This document shows, piece after piece, positions 1 through 7,413 of a DNA stretch of 56,572 nucleotides (position 1 is its first letter; each line of letters begins with the position of its first letter). Source of the stretch: an uncultured Clostridia bacterium (GTDB lineage Bacteria > Bacillota > Clostridia > Christensenellales > Pumilibacteraceae). The notes beneath the pieces were generated by a model, which saw only the letters and a list, made by a program, of their open reading frames with translations, was not told the DNA's origin and made no database searches. The position numbers were made by a program, and so were the translations under genes. The stretch covers positions 1 to 56,572 of the forward strand of contig CAMWXP010000007.1 of NCBI GenBank assembly GCA_947178255.1, read 5' to 3'.

Positions 1-14
1 GGACTGTCGCTCAT
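1..14 (-). CDS. 5' end of an unidentified gene, cut by the window edge
   Basis: Only the start codon and three full codons (M-S-D-S) are inside the window. The call rests on a good Shine-Dalgarno (AGGAG, 6 nt from ATG) and on a consensus promoter just upstream. Nothing can be said about the product. It is transcribed separately from prfA, whose terminator lies between them. Confidence 0.6.
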
Positions 15-48
15 AAAATTCTCCTATATTGTAAAAGCATATACAATA

Positions 49-77
49 ATTATACTTGACAGAACAACAAATGTCAA
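49..77 (-). promoter_or_regulatory. Sigma-A promoter for the truncated gene at the left edge
   Basis: On the minus strand, TTGACA (77-72) and TATAAT (54-49) are separated by exactly 17 nt. The leader to the ATG is about 30 nt and carries a Shine-Dalgarno sequence. Confidence 0.85.
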
Positions 78-115
78 TGATTATTCCGAAAATCAATGTT
101 TGAATTTTGCAATAA

Positions 116-146
116 AAATCCCCACGTGCAATTTACGTGGGGATTT
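116..146 (-). terminator. Rho-independent terminator of the prmC-prfA operon
   Basis: A perfect 12-bp stem (AAATCCCCACGT with its complement) around a 7-nt loop. On the minus strand it is followed by a T-rich tail. It lies 45 bp beyond the prfA stop. Confidence 0.9.
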
Positions 147-165
147 AATTTATTATTACGACTAC

Positions 166-193
166 TTAATTCCGAATTCTTAATTCCGAATTA
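166..193. repeat. AATTCCGAATT-type palindromic repeat, copy 1, overlapping the prfA stop
   Basis: Two tandem TTAATTCCGAATT units. The prfA stop codon TAA (193-191) is the first part of the repeat when read on the minus strand. Five more copies are at 10573, 23071, 43831, 51048 and 54221. Confidence 0.75.
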
Positions 194-1261
194 TTCTCCG
201 TCGCCTTCAAGCTTGCGCGTTTGGTCGGCTATACGTAAGGCTTCTACCATTTTGTCTATATCGCCGTTCATAAACTCATCTATACTATAAATGGTGTACC
301 CGATGCGGTGGTCGGTAACTCGACCTTGCGGAAAGTTGTACGTGCGTATGCGTTCGCTTCTGTCGCCCGTGCCTACCTGACCTTTACGCAGCGAAGCGTA
401 CGCTTCGTCCTTTTGTCCTTGGTAGTAGTCGTACAGCTTGGTCGCCAAAAACTGCATAGCGCGTTCCTTGTTTTTGGTCTGGCTGCGTTGGTCTTGGCAG
501 GTAACCACTATACCCGTCGGGAAGTGCGTTATGCGTATTGCCGAGTCCGTCTTGTTTATGTGCTGTCCGCCCGCGCCACTGCTGCGGAAGGTGTCGATAC
601 GGATATCCTTGTCCAATATCTCAACGTCCACAGTTTCCGTTTCGGGAAGAACCGCCACCGTCACGGTGGAAGTATGCACGCGCCCCTGCGTTTCGGTTAC
701 GGGTACGCGCTGCACGCGGTGCACGCCGCTTTCAAACTTTAACTGCGAAAAGACGTCCTTGCCGCTTATGCCGAAAACCGCTTCCTTTATGCCACCCAGC
801 TCGGTCTGGTTGATAGATATATCCTCTACCGACCAGCGCTTGCGCTCGGCAAACATGCGGTACATACGGCTGAGCTCGGCCGCAAACAGCGCCGCTTCCT
901 CGCCGCCCGCCGCGGGACGGATTTCCAGCACGGCATTCTTTCCGTCGTTGGGATCTTTGGGCAACAGCATAACTTTAAGTTCGTCGGTTATGCGCTCTAT
1001 GCTATCCGCAAGCGAATCGCATTCCTCTTTTGCAAGCGCCACCATTTCCGCGTCGTCAGACTTTTGCATTTCCAGCGCGTCGGCGTAATCGGCTTTGGCT
1101 TTTTTAAGCTCGCCGTACTTTTCCACAATCGGTTCAAGCTCGCTGCGCTCACGGCACAGCTCCGCCCACGCCTTGTTGTCGGCGATTACGTTGGGGTCTT
1201 GCACCTTTAGATCAAGCGCGTTAAACCGCTCGACTATCGCGTCGAGCTTATCGGTCTTCAT
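191..1261 (-). CDS. prfA: Peptide chain release factor 1 (RF1)
   Basis: Class I release factor that reads UAA and UAG in the ribosomal A site and triggers peptidyl-tRNA hydrolysis. The catalytic GGQ motif is present in the family context GAGGQHINKTDSAIRITH, and the protein has the family's usual length (356 aa from the chosen start). An in-frame ATG lies 9 nt further upstream, but the ATG at 1261 forms an ATGA overlap with the stop of the preceding gene, which argues for translational coupling. That upstream gene encodes the methyltransferase that modifies the GGQ glutamine, so enzyme and substrate are made from one transcript. A strong terminator follows. Confidence 0.97.
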   Translation of the reverse strand: MKTDKLDAIVERFNALDLKVQDPNVIADNKAWAELCRERSELEPIVEKYGELKKAKADYADALEMQKSDDAEMVALAKEECDSLADSIERITDELKVMLLPKDPNDGKNAVLEIRPAAGGEEAALFAAELSRMYRMFAERKRWSVEDISINQTELGGIKEAVFGISGKDVFSQLKFESGVHRVQRVPVTETQGRVHTSTVTVAVLPETETVDVEILDKDIRIDTFRSSGAGGQHINKTDSAIRITHFPTGIVVTCQDQRSQTKNKERAMQFLATKLYDYYQGQKDEAYASLRKGQVGTGDRSERIRTYNFPQGRVTDHRIGYTIYSIDEFMNGDIDKMVEALRIADQTRKLEGDGE

Positions 1262-3021
1262 TTCTCGCATACTACTATCCTATCCTTTCCGTCCAAATCT
1301 TTTATCACTCGGCACGTGCCGATTTTTTTCATTAAGTCGCACACCTGCTGCGCTTGGTCGTATCCGACTTCCAGCATTATTGCGCCTTTGTCGGTTAAAT
1401 ACTTAGGCGCTTCGTCCGCGATTACGCGATAAAAGTCCAGTCCGTCCTCGCCGCCGTCCAGCGCCATGCGCGGCTGCGCCGTAACTTCGCTTTGCAGTCC
1501 GTCTATCTCCGCAGTGCGTATATACGGCGGGTTGCTTACAATAAGGTCGAACTTGCCGTCTATGCCGGCGAACATATCCGACTTGACAACTTCCGCGCCC
1601 AAGCCTTTCAGGTTAGCTTTTGCCACCTCTAACGCGTCATCCGACAGATCGGCGGCAACAACCTGCGCGGCGGTGTTTTTGGCTATTACGGCGGCTATAC
1701 AGCCCGAGCCGGTACATAAATCGAGTACGCGCATTTCGCTCGTACCAATATGCTTTACGGCCTCTTCTGCAAGCACCTCCGTTTCGAACCGAGGTATAAG
1801 CACGCGGTTATCCACGGCAAGCTTTATGCCGCAAAACTCGGCGTTACCCAGCACGTAGCCGAGCGGTTCGCCGTTAAGCAACCTATCGGCATACTCGTTA
1901 GCCTTTTTTACCTGACCTATTTTAATCTTGTCTACGCCGCCCAGTTCGCCGCGCTGTTTTTCCAAAATATCGCAGTAAATCCAGTCGGCGTCCTGCGGAT
2001 TTTCGGGCAGCTTGTCCGCAAGCTTTTTACGCTCGGTAGCAAAATCGCGCTCGTAAAAATCTATCGTGCCTTTATTGGGCTGTTCGTCTAATTCCAGTAC
2101 CGCATTAAACGCGACAATGGCAACCTCCGCCATATCGTCGTCGGGAATGCACGTGGACAGCTTTTGCAGCGCCAGCCCGGGCGCGCGAATAATATTTGTA
2201 AACTTGTTGTCGGGTAGCATTGCCAGTCCGCGCAACAGCTCGTACGACAATCCCGCTATAAGCGGAAGCAATGCCAGTCTGACCGCCAGTGCAAACAAAC
2301 CGTTGGAAAACACCGACGAGAACGACGTTAAATACGAAAACAACCAGTTGAGCAATGCGTATACGATTATCGCAAACACGACGACAAAGAATATAAACGT
2401 AGTGCCGCAACGGTTATGTTTAGTCGAGCATGACTGAACGTTTTCCACGGTGAGCGGCAAGCCGCGCTCGTAGCAATTTATCGTCCTATGCTCCGCGCCG
2501 TGATACATAAAAGTACGCTTAATGTCCTTCATAAGCCTTATGAGCGCGAGGTACGAAATAAACAGCGCAAGCCGAACACACCCCTCTATAACCGACAGCA
2601 CAACTAAATCGTGATAATCGGCATAGCGTTCTATAAGCCATTTTGCGAGGAACGGCAGGCCTATAAACAAGCCTACCGCAAGCACTACGCCGAAAATAGT
2701 CGCAATTACCGTCGCCGATTTGGACGGGGCTTCTTCCTCGGGCGTACATACCTCGGCAGACTTTAACAGCGCGTTTATGCCCACCGCAAGCGAGCTGACA
2801 AAGGAAATAACTCCGCGCACGATGGGAATCTTGCTCGCCTTGGACGGCGGCTTCAACCGCTCGGTGCGCAACTCTATTTCCCCGTCGGGTGCGCGCACCG
2901 CCATTGCGACGGACGATTTGCCGCGCATCATTACGCCCTCCAAAAGCGCTTGTCCGCCTATAAACGTGCGGCGCGTCTTTTTGGTGGTGTCGTATTTGTT
3001 GTCGTTTTGTTTTTTCGCCAT
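1258..3021 (-). CDS. prmC: Fusion: DUF1385 (YqhQ-like) membrane protein + release-factor glutamine methyltransferase PrmC
   Basis: Single 587-aa reading frame. Residues ~1-310 match DUF1385/YqhQ: the N-terminal GGQALLEGVMMRG signature, then several hydrophobic segments around 105-260. Residues ~310-587 are a complete PrmC/HemK: the IPRFETE segment, SAM-binding motif LDLCTGSGCIA, and catalytic NPPY followed by I-R-T. PrmC N5-methylates the glutamine of GGQ in RF1 and RF2. In many Clostridia the two genes are neighbours between rpmE and prfA; here they appear fused, which would anchor the methyltransferase at the membrane. The start has no strong Shine-Dalgarno. I see no frameshift, but a sequencing error removing a stop cannot be excluded. 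Confidence 0.93.
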   Translation of the reverse strand: MAKKQNDNKYDTTKKTRRTFIGGQALLEGVMMRGKSSVAMAVRAPDGEIELRTERLKPPSKASKIPIVRGVISFVSSLAVGINALLKSAEVCTPEEEAPSKSATVIATIFGVVLAVGLFIGLPFLAKWLIERYADYHDLVVLSVIEGCVRLALFISYLALIRLMKDIKRTFMYHGAEHRTINCYERGLPLTVENVQSCSTKHNRCGTTFIFFVVVFAIIVYALLNWLFSYLTSFSSVFSNGLFALAVRLALLPLIAGLSYELLRGLAMLPDNKFTNIIRAPGLALQKLSTCIPDDDMAEVAIVAFNAVLELDEQPNKGTIDFYERDFATERKKLADKLPENPQDADWIYCDILEKQRGELGGVDKIKIGQVKKANEYADRLLNGEPLGYVLGNAEFCGIKLAVDNRVLIPRFETEVLAEEAVKHIGTSEMRVLDLCTGSGCIAAVIAKNTAAQVVAADLSDDALEVAKANLKGLGAEVVKSDMFAGIDGKFDLIVSNPPYIRTAEIDGLQSEVTAQPRMALDGGEDGLDFYRVIADEAPKYLTDKGAIMLEVGYDQAQQVCDLMKKIGTCRVIKDLDGKDRIVVCEK

Positions 3022-3033
3022 TTAATTTACCAT

Positions 3034-3060
3034 AAAAAAATCGAAACATAGTTTCGATTT
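3034..3060 (-). terminator. AT-rich hairpin with T-run before the DUF1385-PrmC gene
   Basis: AAATCGAAAC pairs with GTTTCGATTT around a 3-nt loop. On the minus strand seven T residues follow. It could be a second terminator for rpmE or an attenuator for the next gene, whose start is only 13 nt further on. Confidence 0.55.
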
Positions 3061-3067
3061 AAAAGAA

Positions 3068-3097
3068 AAACGGCGAGCTAAAAATAGCCCGCCGTTT
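3068..3097 (-). terminator. Terminator of rpmE
   Basis: Hairpin AAACGGCG-GCTA / TAGC-GCCGTTT with one bulge, followed on the minus strand by TTTTTCTTTT. It starts 9 bp after the rpmE stop. Confidence 0.85.
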
Positions 3098-3105
3098 AAA
3101 AATAG

Positions 3106-3318
3106 CTATTTGCCGGATTTGCCCGAACGCTCGTTGAACCGCGCTATACGTCCGCCCGTTTCGGCCTGCTTTTGCTTGCCGGTGTAGAACGGATGGCATT
3201 TGGAGCAAATATCAACCTTGACCACGTCGCCTTTTTGCGTGGAGCCGGTTACGAATTTTGCGCCGCAAGCGCATTCCACAGTTACTTCGTGGTAATCGGG
3301 ATGAATGTTCTGTTGCAT
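3106..3318 (-). CDS. rpmE: 50S ribosomal protein L31, zinc-binding (C+) type
   Basis: 70-aa protein of the large ribosomal subunit. It starts [12 protein letters not shown] and keeps the four cysteines of the zinc ribbon (CACG near the N-terminus, [12 protein letters not shown] later), so this is the zinc-containing form. An in-frame ATG 24 nt upstream is rejected because GAGAGG stands 8 nt before the ATG at 3318 and because homologues begin here. It has its own promoter, a leader hairpin and a terminator, so it is probably monocistronic. Confidence 0.96.
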   Translation of the reverse strand: MQQNIHPDYHEVTVECACGAKFVTGSTQKGDVVKVDICSKCHPFYTGKQKQAETGGRIARFNERSGKSGK

Positions 3319-3338
3319 GGTTTTTACCTCTCTTTTGT

Positions 3339-3360
3339 CCATACGAATCGTTTCGTATGG
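3339..3360 (-). promoter_or_regulatory. Hairpin in the rpmE 5' leader
   Basis: CCATACGAA and TTCGTATGG form a perfect 9-bp stem with a 4-nt loop. It lies between the inferred transcription start (~3368) and the Shine-Dalgarno. L31 autoregulates through a leader stem-loop in E. coli; a similar role here is inference. Confidence 0.6.
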
Positions 3361-3374
3361 TTATTAGCCTAATG

Positions 3375-3403
3375 ATTATACACTACAAAATCGGCAATGT
3401 CAA
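3375..3403 (-). promoter_or_regulatory. Sigma-A promoter of rpmE
   Basis: TTGACA (3403-3398), 17-nt spacer, TATAAT (3380-3375). The leader is about 50 nt. Confidence 0.9.
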
Positions 3404-3432
3404 GTTATTTATGCCGCAGAGTAGTCGAAAAA

Positions 3433-4449
3433 TTAAATTTTGATAAGCGTTTTAAAGCGATTGTCCTCGCGGTCGGCAAGCAATGCCTCGAATGCCGCAG
3501 GAACGTCGTTAAACGATACTATATTATCGTACAGCGATTCCACCGATACCGTGTGGTTGGCAAGCAGGTTGATTGCCGACGAATAGTTTTTGCCGCAGTC
3601 CGTCACCGTAAACAAATCTATATTCTTTTCCAGCAGTCCGTTTACGTTGCAGTTAAGGTCGGTCATACCGTTTCTGCCGATTACGGCCACCCTGCCGCGC
3701 GCCGCGGTATAATCCCACGCGCTTTGAAGCGGCAACTGAGAATTGGTAAGGTACGCGCACGCGCTTGCCATATGCCCGCCGGTGAGCGCAAGTATCTTTT
3801 TAACAACGTTGTCGTCCACAGCGTTGACGGTAAAGTACACGCCCGCCTTTTGCGCGAGTTTAAGCATATCCTCGTGCATATCTACCATGATAGGCACAGC
3901 CTGATAGTACATTGCAAGCTGAGCAAGTATTATGCCGTCCACCGTCGCGCCCATTATTACAACTTGGTCGCCCTTTTCTACGTTCAGCTTGGACATAGCG
4001 TTGAGCGCCGTTGCGATATGCTCGATAAACACCGCTTCCGCGTCCGTAATACGGTCGGGAATAGTGTACACGTCGTCAGCCGACACTACGGAGAAATCGC
4101 TTAAAAATCCGTCTTCCTCCACGCCGAAAGTCAGCGGCTTTTCACATTCGCTGTAATGCCCCTCCTTGCAAGCCTTGCAAGTATGGCAGCTCGCCTGCGG
4201 ATACGCCACAACGCGCTTGCCGCGCGATATGCTTGTGACGTTTGCGCCCACCTCGGACACAAACCCGACGCACTGCCTGAGCGGGATAATCGGGTACTTG
4301 GTTTGCACGCGACCGTCGTACACGGCAACGTCGGCAGGAGTGATTCCACACATAAGATTTTTCAGCTTGATGCAGTTGTCGCCTACCGGCAACGCTTCCA
4401 TCTCGTCAAGCTTAATCGTATGCGGGCCATGAATTCTGTACGCCTTCAT
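3433..4449 (-). CDS. Medium-chain (zinc-type) alcohol dehydrogenase-like protein with altered catalytic site
   Basis: 338 aa with the MDR layout: GroES-like domain, then a nucleotide-binding domain. Structural-zinc cysteines are intact (C88, C91, C94, C102). The first catalytic-zinc ligand is present (C34 in MCGITPAD), but the usual GHE that supplies the other ligands reads R58-Q59, so the catalytic metal is probably lost or bound differently. The Rossmann glycine motif is also atypical (GATVDGI). It may be a reductase of unknown substrate or a non-catalytic relative. Its ATG overlaps the stop of a 25-codon upstream ORF (ATGA) and has no Shine-Dalgarno of its own. Confidence 0.85.
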   Translation of the reverse strand: MKAYRIHGPHTIKLDEMEALPVGDNCIKLKNLMCGITPADVAVYDGRVQTKYPIIPLRQCVGFVSEVGANVTSISRGKRVVAYPQASCHTCKACKEGHYSECEKPLTFGVEEDGFLSDFSVVSADDVYTIPDRITDAEAVFIEHIATALNAMSKLNVEKGDQVVIMGATVDGIILAQLAMYYQAVPIMVDMHEDMLKLAQKAGVYFTVNAVDDNVVKKILALTGGHMASACAYLTNSQLPLQSAWDYTAARGRVAVIGRNGMTDLNCNVNGLLEKNIDLFTVTDCGKNYSSAINLLANHTVSVESLYDNIVSFNDVPAAFEALLADREDNRFKTLIKI

Positions 4450-4523
4450 AATAAATACCGTACGTTCACAAATTGATTTGCAATTAAATCGGTTTCCCTA
4501 TACAAAATTGCTACTGCGAACAT
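4446..4523 (-). CDS. Short leaderless upstream ORF coupled to the dehydrogenase
   Basis: 25 codons, beginning MFAVAILYRETDL and ending in NVRYLL. The ATG lies exactly 6 nt after a TATAAT box, so it would be at or next to the transcription start and has no ribosome binding site. The stop overlaps the dehydrogenase start as ATGA. I infer that leaderless initiation here feeds the downstream gene by coupling. The peptide resembles no family I know; the act of translation may be what matters. Confidence 0.55.
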   Translation of the reverse strand: MFAVAILYRETDLIANQFVNVRYLL

Positions 4524-4529
4524 ACAATC

Positions 4530-4558
4530 ATTATACCATAATCCGTAGTAAATATCAA
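4530..4558 (-). promoter_or_regulatory. Promoter of the upstream ORF and dehydrogenase
   Basis: TTGATA (4558-4553), 17-nt spacer, TATAAT (4535-4530), then 6 nt to ATG at 4523. Confidence 0.85.
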
Positions 4559-4608
4559 GTGTTTGCAAGCACATATATTTAACACCGTTATCCCACGAAA
4601 TGCCAAGC

Positions 4609-4736
4609 CTCGGCGGCGAAGGCGCGCCGCAGACGGGCAGCAGTTGGTGAGGCGGCGACGGGAGCGTACACAGACGTACGTGACCAAACCGCCGAACCAA
4701 ACGTAGCCCGTATCCGGCGATGCATGCGCCGCCGAG
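4609..4736. repeat. Structured dispersed element, copy 1
   Basis: Same order of blocks as copies at 40671 and 56243: CAGACGGGCA near the left, a GC-rich hairpin, a small CGTAC/GTACG hairpin, then ACGTAGCCCGTATC and GATGCATG near the right. The ends pair perfectly (CTCGGCGGCG with CGCCGCCGAG). With the dehydrogenase promoter and the M23 terminator it accounts for most of the 300-bp spacer between the upstream ORF and the M23 gene; I see nothing else there. Confidence 0.85.
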
Positions 4737-4740
4737 AAGC

Positions 4741-4766
4741 AAAAAACCCCTTTTACAGGGGCTTTT
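4741..4766 (-). terminator. Terminator of the M23 peptidase gene
   Basis: Minus strand: AAAAGCCCC, 7-nt loop, GGGGTTTTTT. It lies about 60 bp past the M23 stop. Confidence 0.85.
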
Positions 4767-4823
4767 CGACGGAAAAACTTTTTTAGAGGAATGATACCGG
4801 TATTGCAAACAGAATGAATAAAT

Positions 4824-5438
4824 TTACTTATCTTGTTCGATATTGAGAATGGTTGTGGGATTTACGTACTTGCCGTTCTTTTTGAGCTCGAAGTGCAAGT
4901 GCGCGCCGGTGTTGAGCTCGGAAAGCATGCTACTTGACGCACTGCCTATCCTATCGCCCGACTTAACGGAGTCGCCCTTGTTTACGGCTATGTCGTTGCC
5001 GAGCGACTTGTATATGGATATATATCCGCCGTCGTGCTCAATAGTTACGACGTTGCCGTCCACCGTGGTCTTTTCCACGTCAAGCACCTTGCCGTCCATT
5101 ACGGCAAACACGTTGCCGCTGCCCACAAAGTCCATCGCGGGATGCCACTGCCACAAGTCGAGGGTGTCCCACTTGACAATCTTGTCGTCGGCATAATCCA
5201 TACCGACGGTAGCGCCGTTCATGGGTGCGGTTATAGTAGGGTCGTTGTTTACGTCCACGTTGGGCGGTTCCACAACGGTGCCGCCTACGGGCGTATCTTT
5301 TTCGGGCAGCGTAAACACTACTGCCAAAACGATTACTGCGGCAACAACCAGTACCGACACGATCAACGCAAAAGCGTATTTGTGCCGCTTAAAAAAGTTT
5401 CTCTTTGATTCTTTTGTTCCAGAATGATAGGTTTTCAT
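4824..5438 (-). CDS. Membrane-anchored LytM/M23 family metallopeptidase (SpoIIQ-like architecture)
   Basis: 204 aa. A basic N-terminus is followed by one transmembrane segment (about residues 20-45), a linker, and a C-terminal M23 domain. Zinc-site motifs look complete: HPAMD (H-x3-D) and HLHFEL (H-x-H), so it may cleave peptidoglycan. A short protein with one membrane anchor and a LytM domain is what SpoIIQ looks like, and Clostridial SpoIIQ often keeps the catalytic histidine. With spoIIID in the window the assignment is tempting, but the usual spoIID/spoIIQ neighbourhood is absent. The start at 5438 is chosen for GGAGGA 8 nt upstream; a longer form starting at 5474 lacks support. Confidence 0.85.
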   Translation of the reverse strand: MKTYHSGTKESKRNFFKRHKYAFALIVSVLVVAAVIVLAVVFTLPEKDTPVGGTVVEPPNVDVNNDPTITAPMNGATVGMDYADDKIVKWDTLDLWQWHPAMDFVGSGNVFAVMDGKVLDVEKTTVDGNVVTIEHDGGYISIYKSLGNDIAVNKGDSVKSGDRIGSASSSMLSELNTGAHLHFELKKNGKYVNPTTILNIEQDK

Positions 5439-5504
5439 GTTCTGTTCCTCCGTACCGATGATTATTGCCAACATATTTTTTGTTATACAGGCAAATGTAA
5501 AATT

Positions 5505-5900
5505 TTAATAAGAGCCTGAAAGTATCGGCGTGCCTATGCTTATACTGCCCGACGAGTATGCCGCCATAACGTTGTACTCCTCACCCGACCGCAAATACTG
5601 CGACTGTGCGCAAACTCTTGGACTAAGCGCGTAAACTATCGTAAGCCCGTCGTCCGTCTTAACCTCTTTGACGGTGACGGCAAAAATGGAATCGAGCGCC
5701 CTTTTCATATCCTTTTCGCTCCCCGAAAAGTCCACACGACAAAGCGCGTCCGACGGATAACATAATCCCTCGACCGCGCCAACAGGCACATTGTTGTCGT
5801 AAACCGCAGGCGTGCCCAAACCGCACAGCGGGCTGAACCATATGGCAGCACCCACCAAACTTGCGACAAATAAAATAACGACGGCATAAAGAGTTTTCAT
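5505..5900 (-). CDS. Small exported or membrane-anchored protein, unknown
   Basis: 131 aa with a clear N-terminal hydrophobic segment (residues ~4-22) and a soluble remainder with three cysteines outside the membrane segment. I recognise no domain. It is read in the same direction as the M23 gene, 66 bp upstream of it, and may share its transcript. The start codon is inside a hairpin and has no good Shine-Dalgarno. Confidence 0.6.
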   Translation of the reverse strand: MKTLYAVVILFVASLVGAAIWFSPLCGLGTPAVYDNNVPVGAVEGLCYPSDALCRVDFSGSEKDMKRALDSIFAVTVKEVKTDDGLTIVYALSPRVCAQSQYLRSGEEYNVMAAYSSGSISIGTPILSGSY

Positions 5901-5907
5901 GCCGTCG
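5879..5907 (-). terminator. Terminator-like hairpin covering the start of the small exported protein
   Basis: CGACGGCAT and ATGCCGTCG form a perfect 9-bp stem with an 11-nt loop. On the minus strand a T-rich stretch (TTATTTTATTTG) follows. It is placed as a terminator for the hydrogenase operon, yet it contains the ATG at 5900-5898. Confidence 0.6.
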
Positions 5908-5935
5908 ATTATTGACCTAAATTTTTAATTTTATT

Positions 5936-7381
5936 CTAATCCTCGTCTTTTTCGCCTACTGCCATTTTATATAGTTTGACACTGTTGTCCACGGTTTTTT
6001 CCTTTGCCATTTCGCCGTACTTGTTTACGTCGGTAAGGCTCTTTGGACCGTGGTGCAGGCACAGCGCGCCGTTTACGCACCCTCCGTCGCACGCCATACC
6101 CTCGAAGAAGTTGTACGGGGATTTACGCACCTTTAACAGCGTCAGCTGTTTGCGGCACTCGTCAAGCCCGCTCATAGCGATAGGACGCGCCTCGAAGCCG
6201 CGTTCGGCAGCAAGCGCTTTTACGCCCTCGGTTATACCGCCCGAACGTGCGAATATTCTGCCGTAGTACGAAGCGTTGTCCAAATAGGTGTCGGGAAGCG
6301 TTGAAACGTCCACACCTCGCGCGTCAAAAAACGCTTGCAATTCCTCGAACGAAATTACGCAGTCTATGTAGTCTTTGGCAGTATCCTGCTTGTACTCGAA
6401 CTTCTTGGACGTGCAAGGCCCGACGAATATGACCTTTGCGGTCGGGTCCATAGCTTTGATCAGTTTACCCGCCATAACCATAGGCGACGGCGTGTGCGAC
6501 ACGTACTTGTACAAATCGGGGAAGTTTATTTGCACGTACTTGACAAAGCTGGGACAGCACGACGTGGTAAGCGTGCCCTTTTCCTTTATCTCGTCCGCTT
6601 CCTCGTTTAGCGTAAGGTCGGCGCCAAGCGCGGTTTCCACCACTTGGTCGAAGCCGAGCCTGTGCATACCCGTAATAACCTGCTCGATACGCGCGTAGTT
6701 GAACTGTGCGACGATTGCGGGCGCGATAATTGCGTACACCTTGTACTTGGTGTTGTTTTCCGAATTTTTGATTATGTCCAGCGCGTCCAGTATATACGAC
6801 TTGTCGGAAATAGCGCCGAACGGACACTGGTACACGCACGCGCCGCAGCCCACGCATTTGTTTACGTCTATCACCGCTTTTTTGTCGGCGTTTACCTTGA
6901 TGGCGTTTGCCTTGCAGCTGAGTACGCACGGGCGCTTTTGCAATATCATTGCGTTGTACGGACATGCTTGCGTGCACTTGCCGCACTCTATGCACTTGGA
7001 CTTATCTACAACTGCGTGCTTATCCTCTATGGATATTGCGTTTTTGGGGCACGCCTCTATGCAGCGGTGGGATATACAGCCGCGGCACGCGGGCGTTACG
7101 AATATACCGTCCACCGGACATTCGTCGCATGCTATGTCTATTACCTCAACGACGTTGGGGTTTGCCTTATCCCCACCCATGGCGAGCTTTAACCGCTCTT
7201 GAAGTATAGCGCGTTCCTTGTACACACAGCAGCGCAGGCTGGCGTGCGGACCCGGCATAATCTTAATCGGGATATCGTGAAATATGCCGTTATCGAGCCC
7301 CTTATCGTACGCGATAATAAGCTCTTTAATTACTTCGTATTTAAGTTTTTGTACAGTGGTATCGAATAATCTGTTTTCCAT
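5936..7381 (-). CDS. Group B monomeric [FeFe]-hydrogenase
   Basis: 481 aa. The N-terminal half carries cysteine clusters for several [4Fe-4S] centres (CRGC...CIEACP, CIECGKCTQACP, CVGCGACVYQCP). The H-cluster domain follows with all three signatures: L1 TSCCP (273-277), L2 GPCTSKK (321-327) and L3 EGMACDGGCVNG (427-438). The form of L2 and L3 is that of the group B enzymes of anaerobic Firmicutes, whose partners and direction of catalysis are poorly known. It would oxidise or evolve H2 in the cytoplasm using ferredoxin-like electron transfer. It has a good Shine-Dalgarno (GAGGA) and follows the SpoIIE-type phosphatase by 32 bp, as last gene of the sensory operon. Confidence 0.9.
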   Translation of the reverse strand: MENRLFDTTVQKLKYEVIKELIIAYDKGLDNGIFHDIPIKIMPGPHASLRCCVYKERAILQERLKLAMGGDKANPNVVEVIDIACDECPVDGIFVTPACRGCISHRCIEACPKNAISIEDKHAVVDKSKCIECGKCTQACPYNAMILQKRPCVLSCKANAIKVNADKKAVIDVNKCVGCGACVYQCPFGAISDKSYILDALDIIKNSENNTKYKVYAIIAPAIVAQFNYARIEQVITGMHRLGFDQVVETALGADLTLNEEADEIKEKGTLTTSCCPSFVKYVQINFPDLYKYVSHTPSPMVMAGKLIKAMDPTAKVIFVGPCTSKKFEYKQDTAKDYIDCVISFEELQAFFDARGVDVSTLPDTYLDNASYYGRIFARSGGITEGVKALAAERGFEARPIAMSGLDECRKQLTLLKVRKSPYNFFEGMACDGGCVNGALCLHHGPKSLTDVNKYGEMAKEKTVDNSVKLYKMAVGEKDED

Positions 7382-7413
7382 AAGAATCCTCTATACGGTT
7401 GTTGTGCCACCGT

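Noticed and set aside
4524..4808. N-terminal extension of the short ORF before the dehydrogenase to 120 codons
   Set aside because: The extra part crosses a promoter, the repeat element and a terminator; only the last 25 codons follow a promoter.
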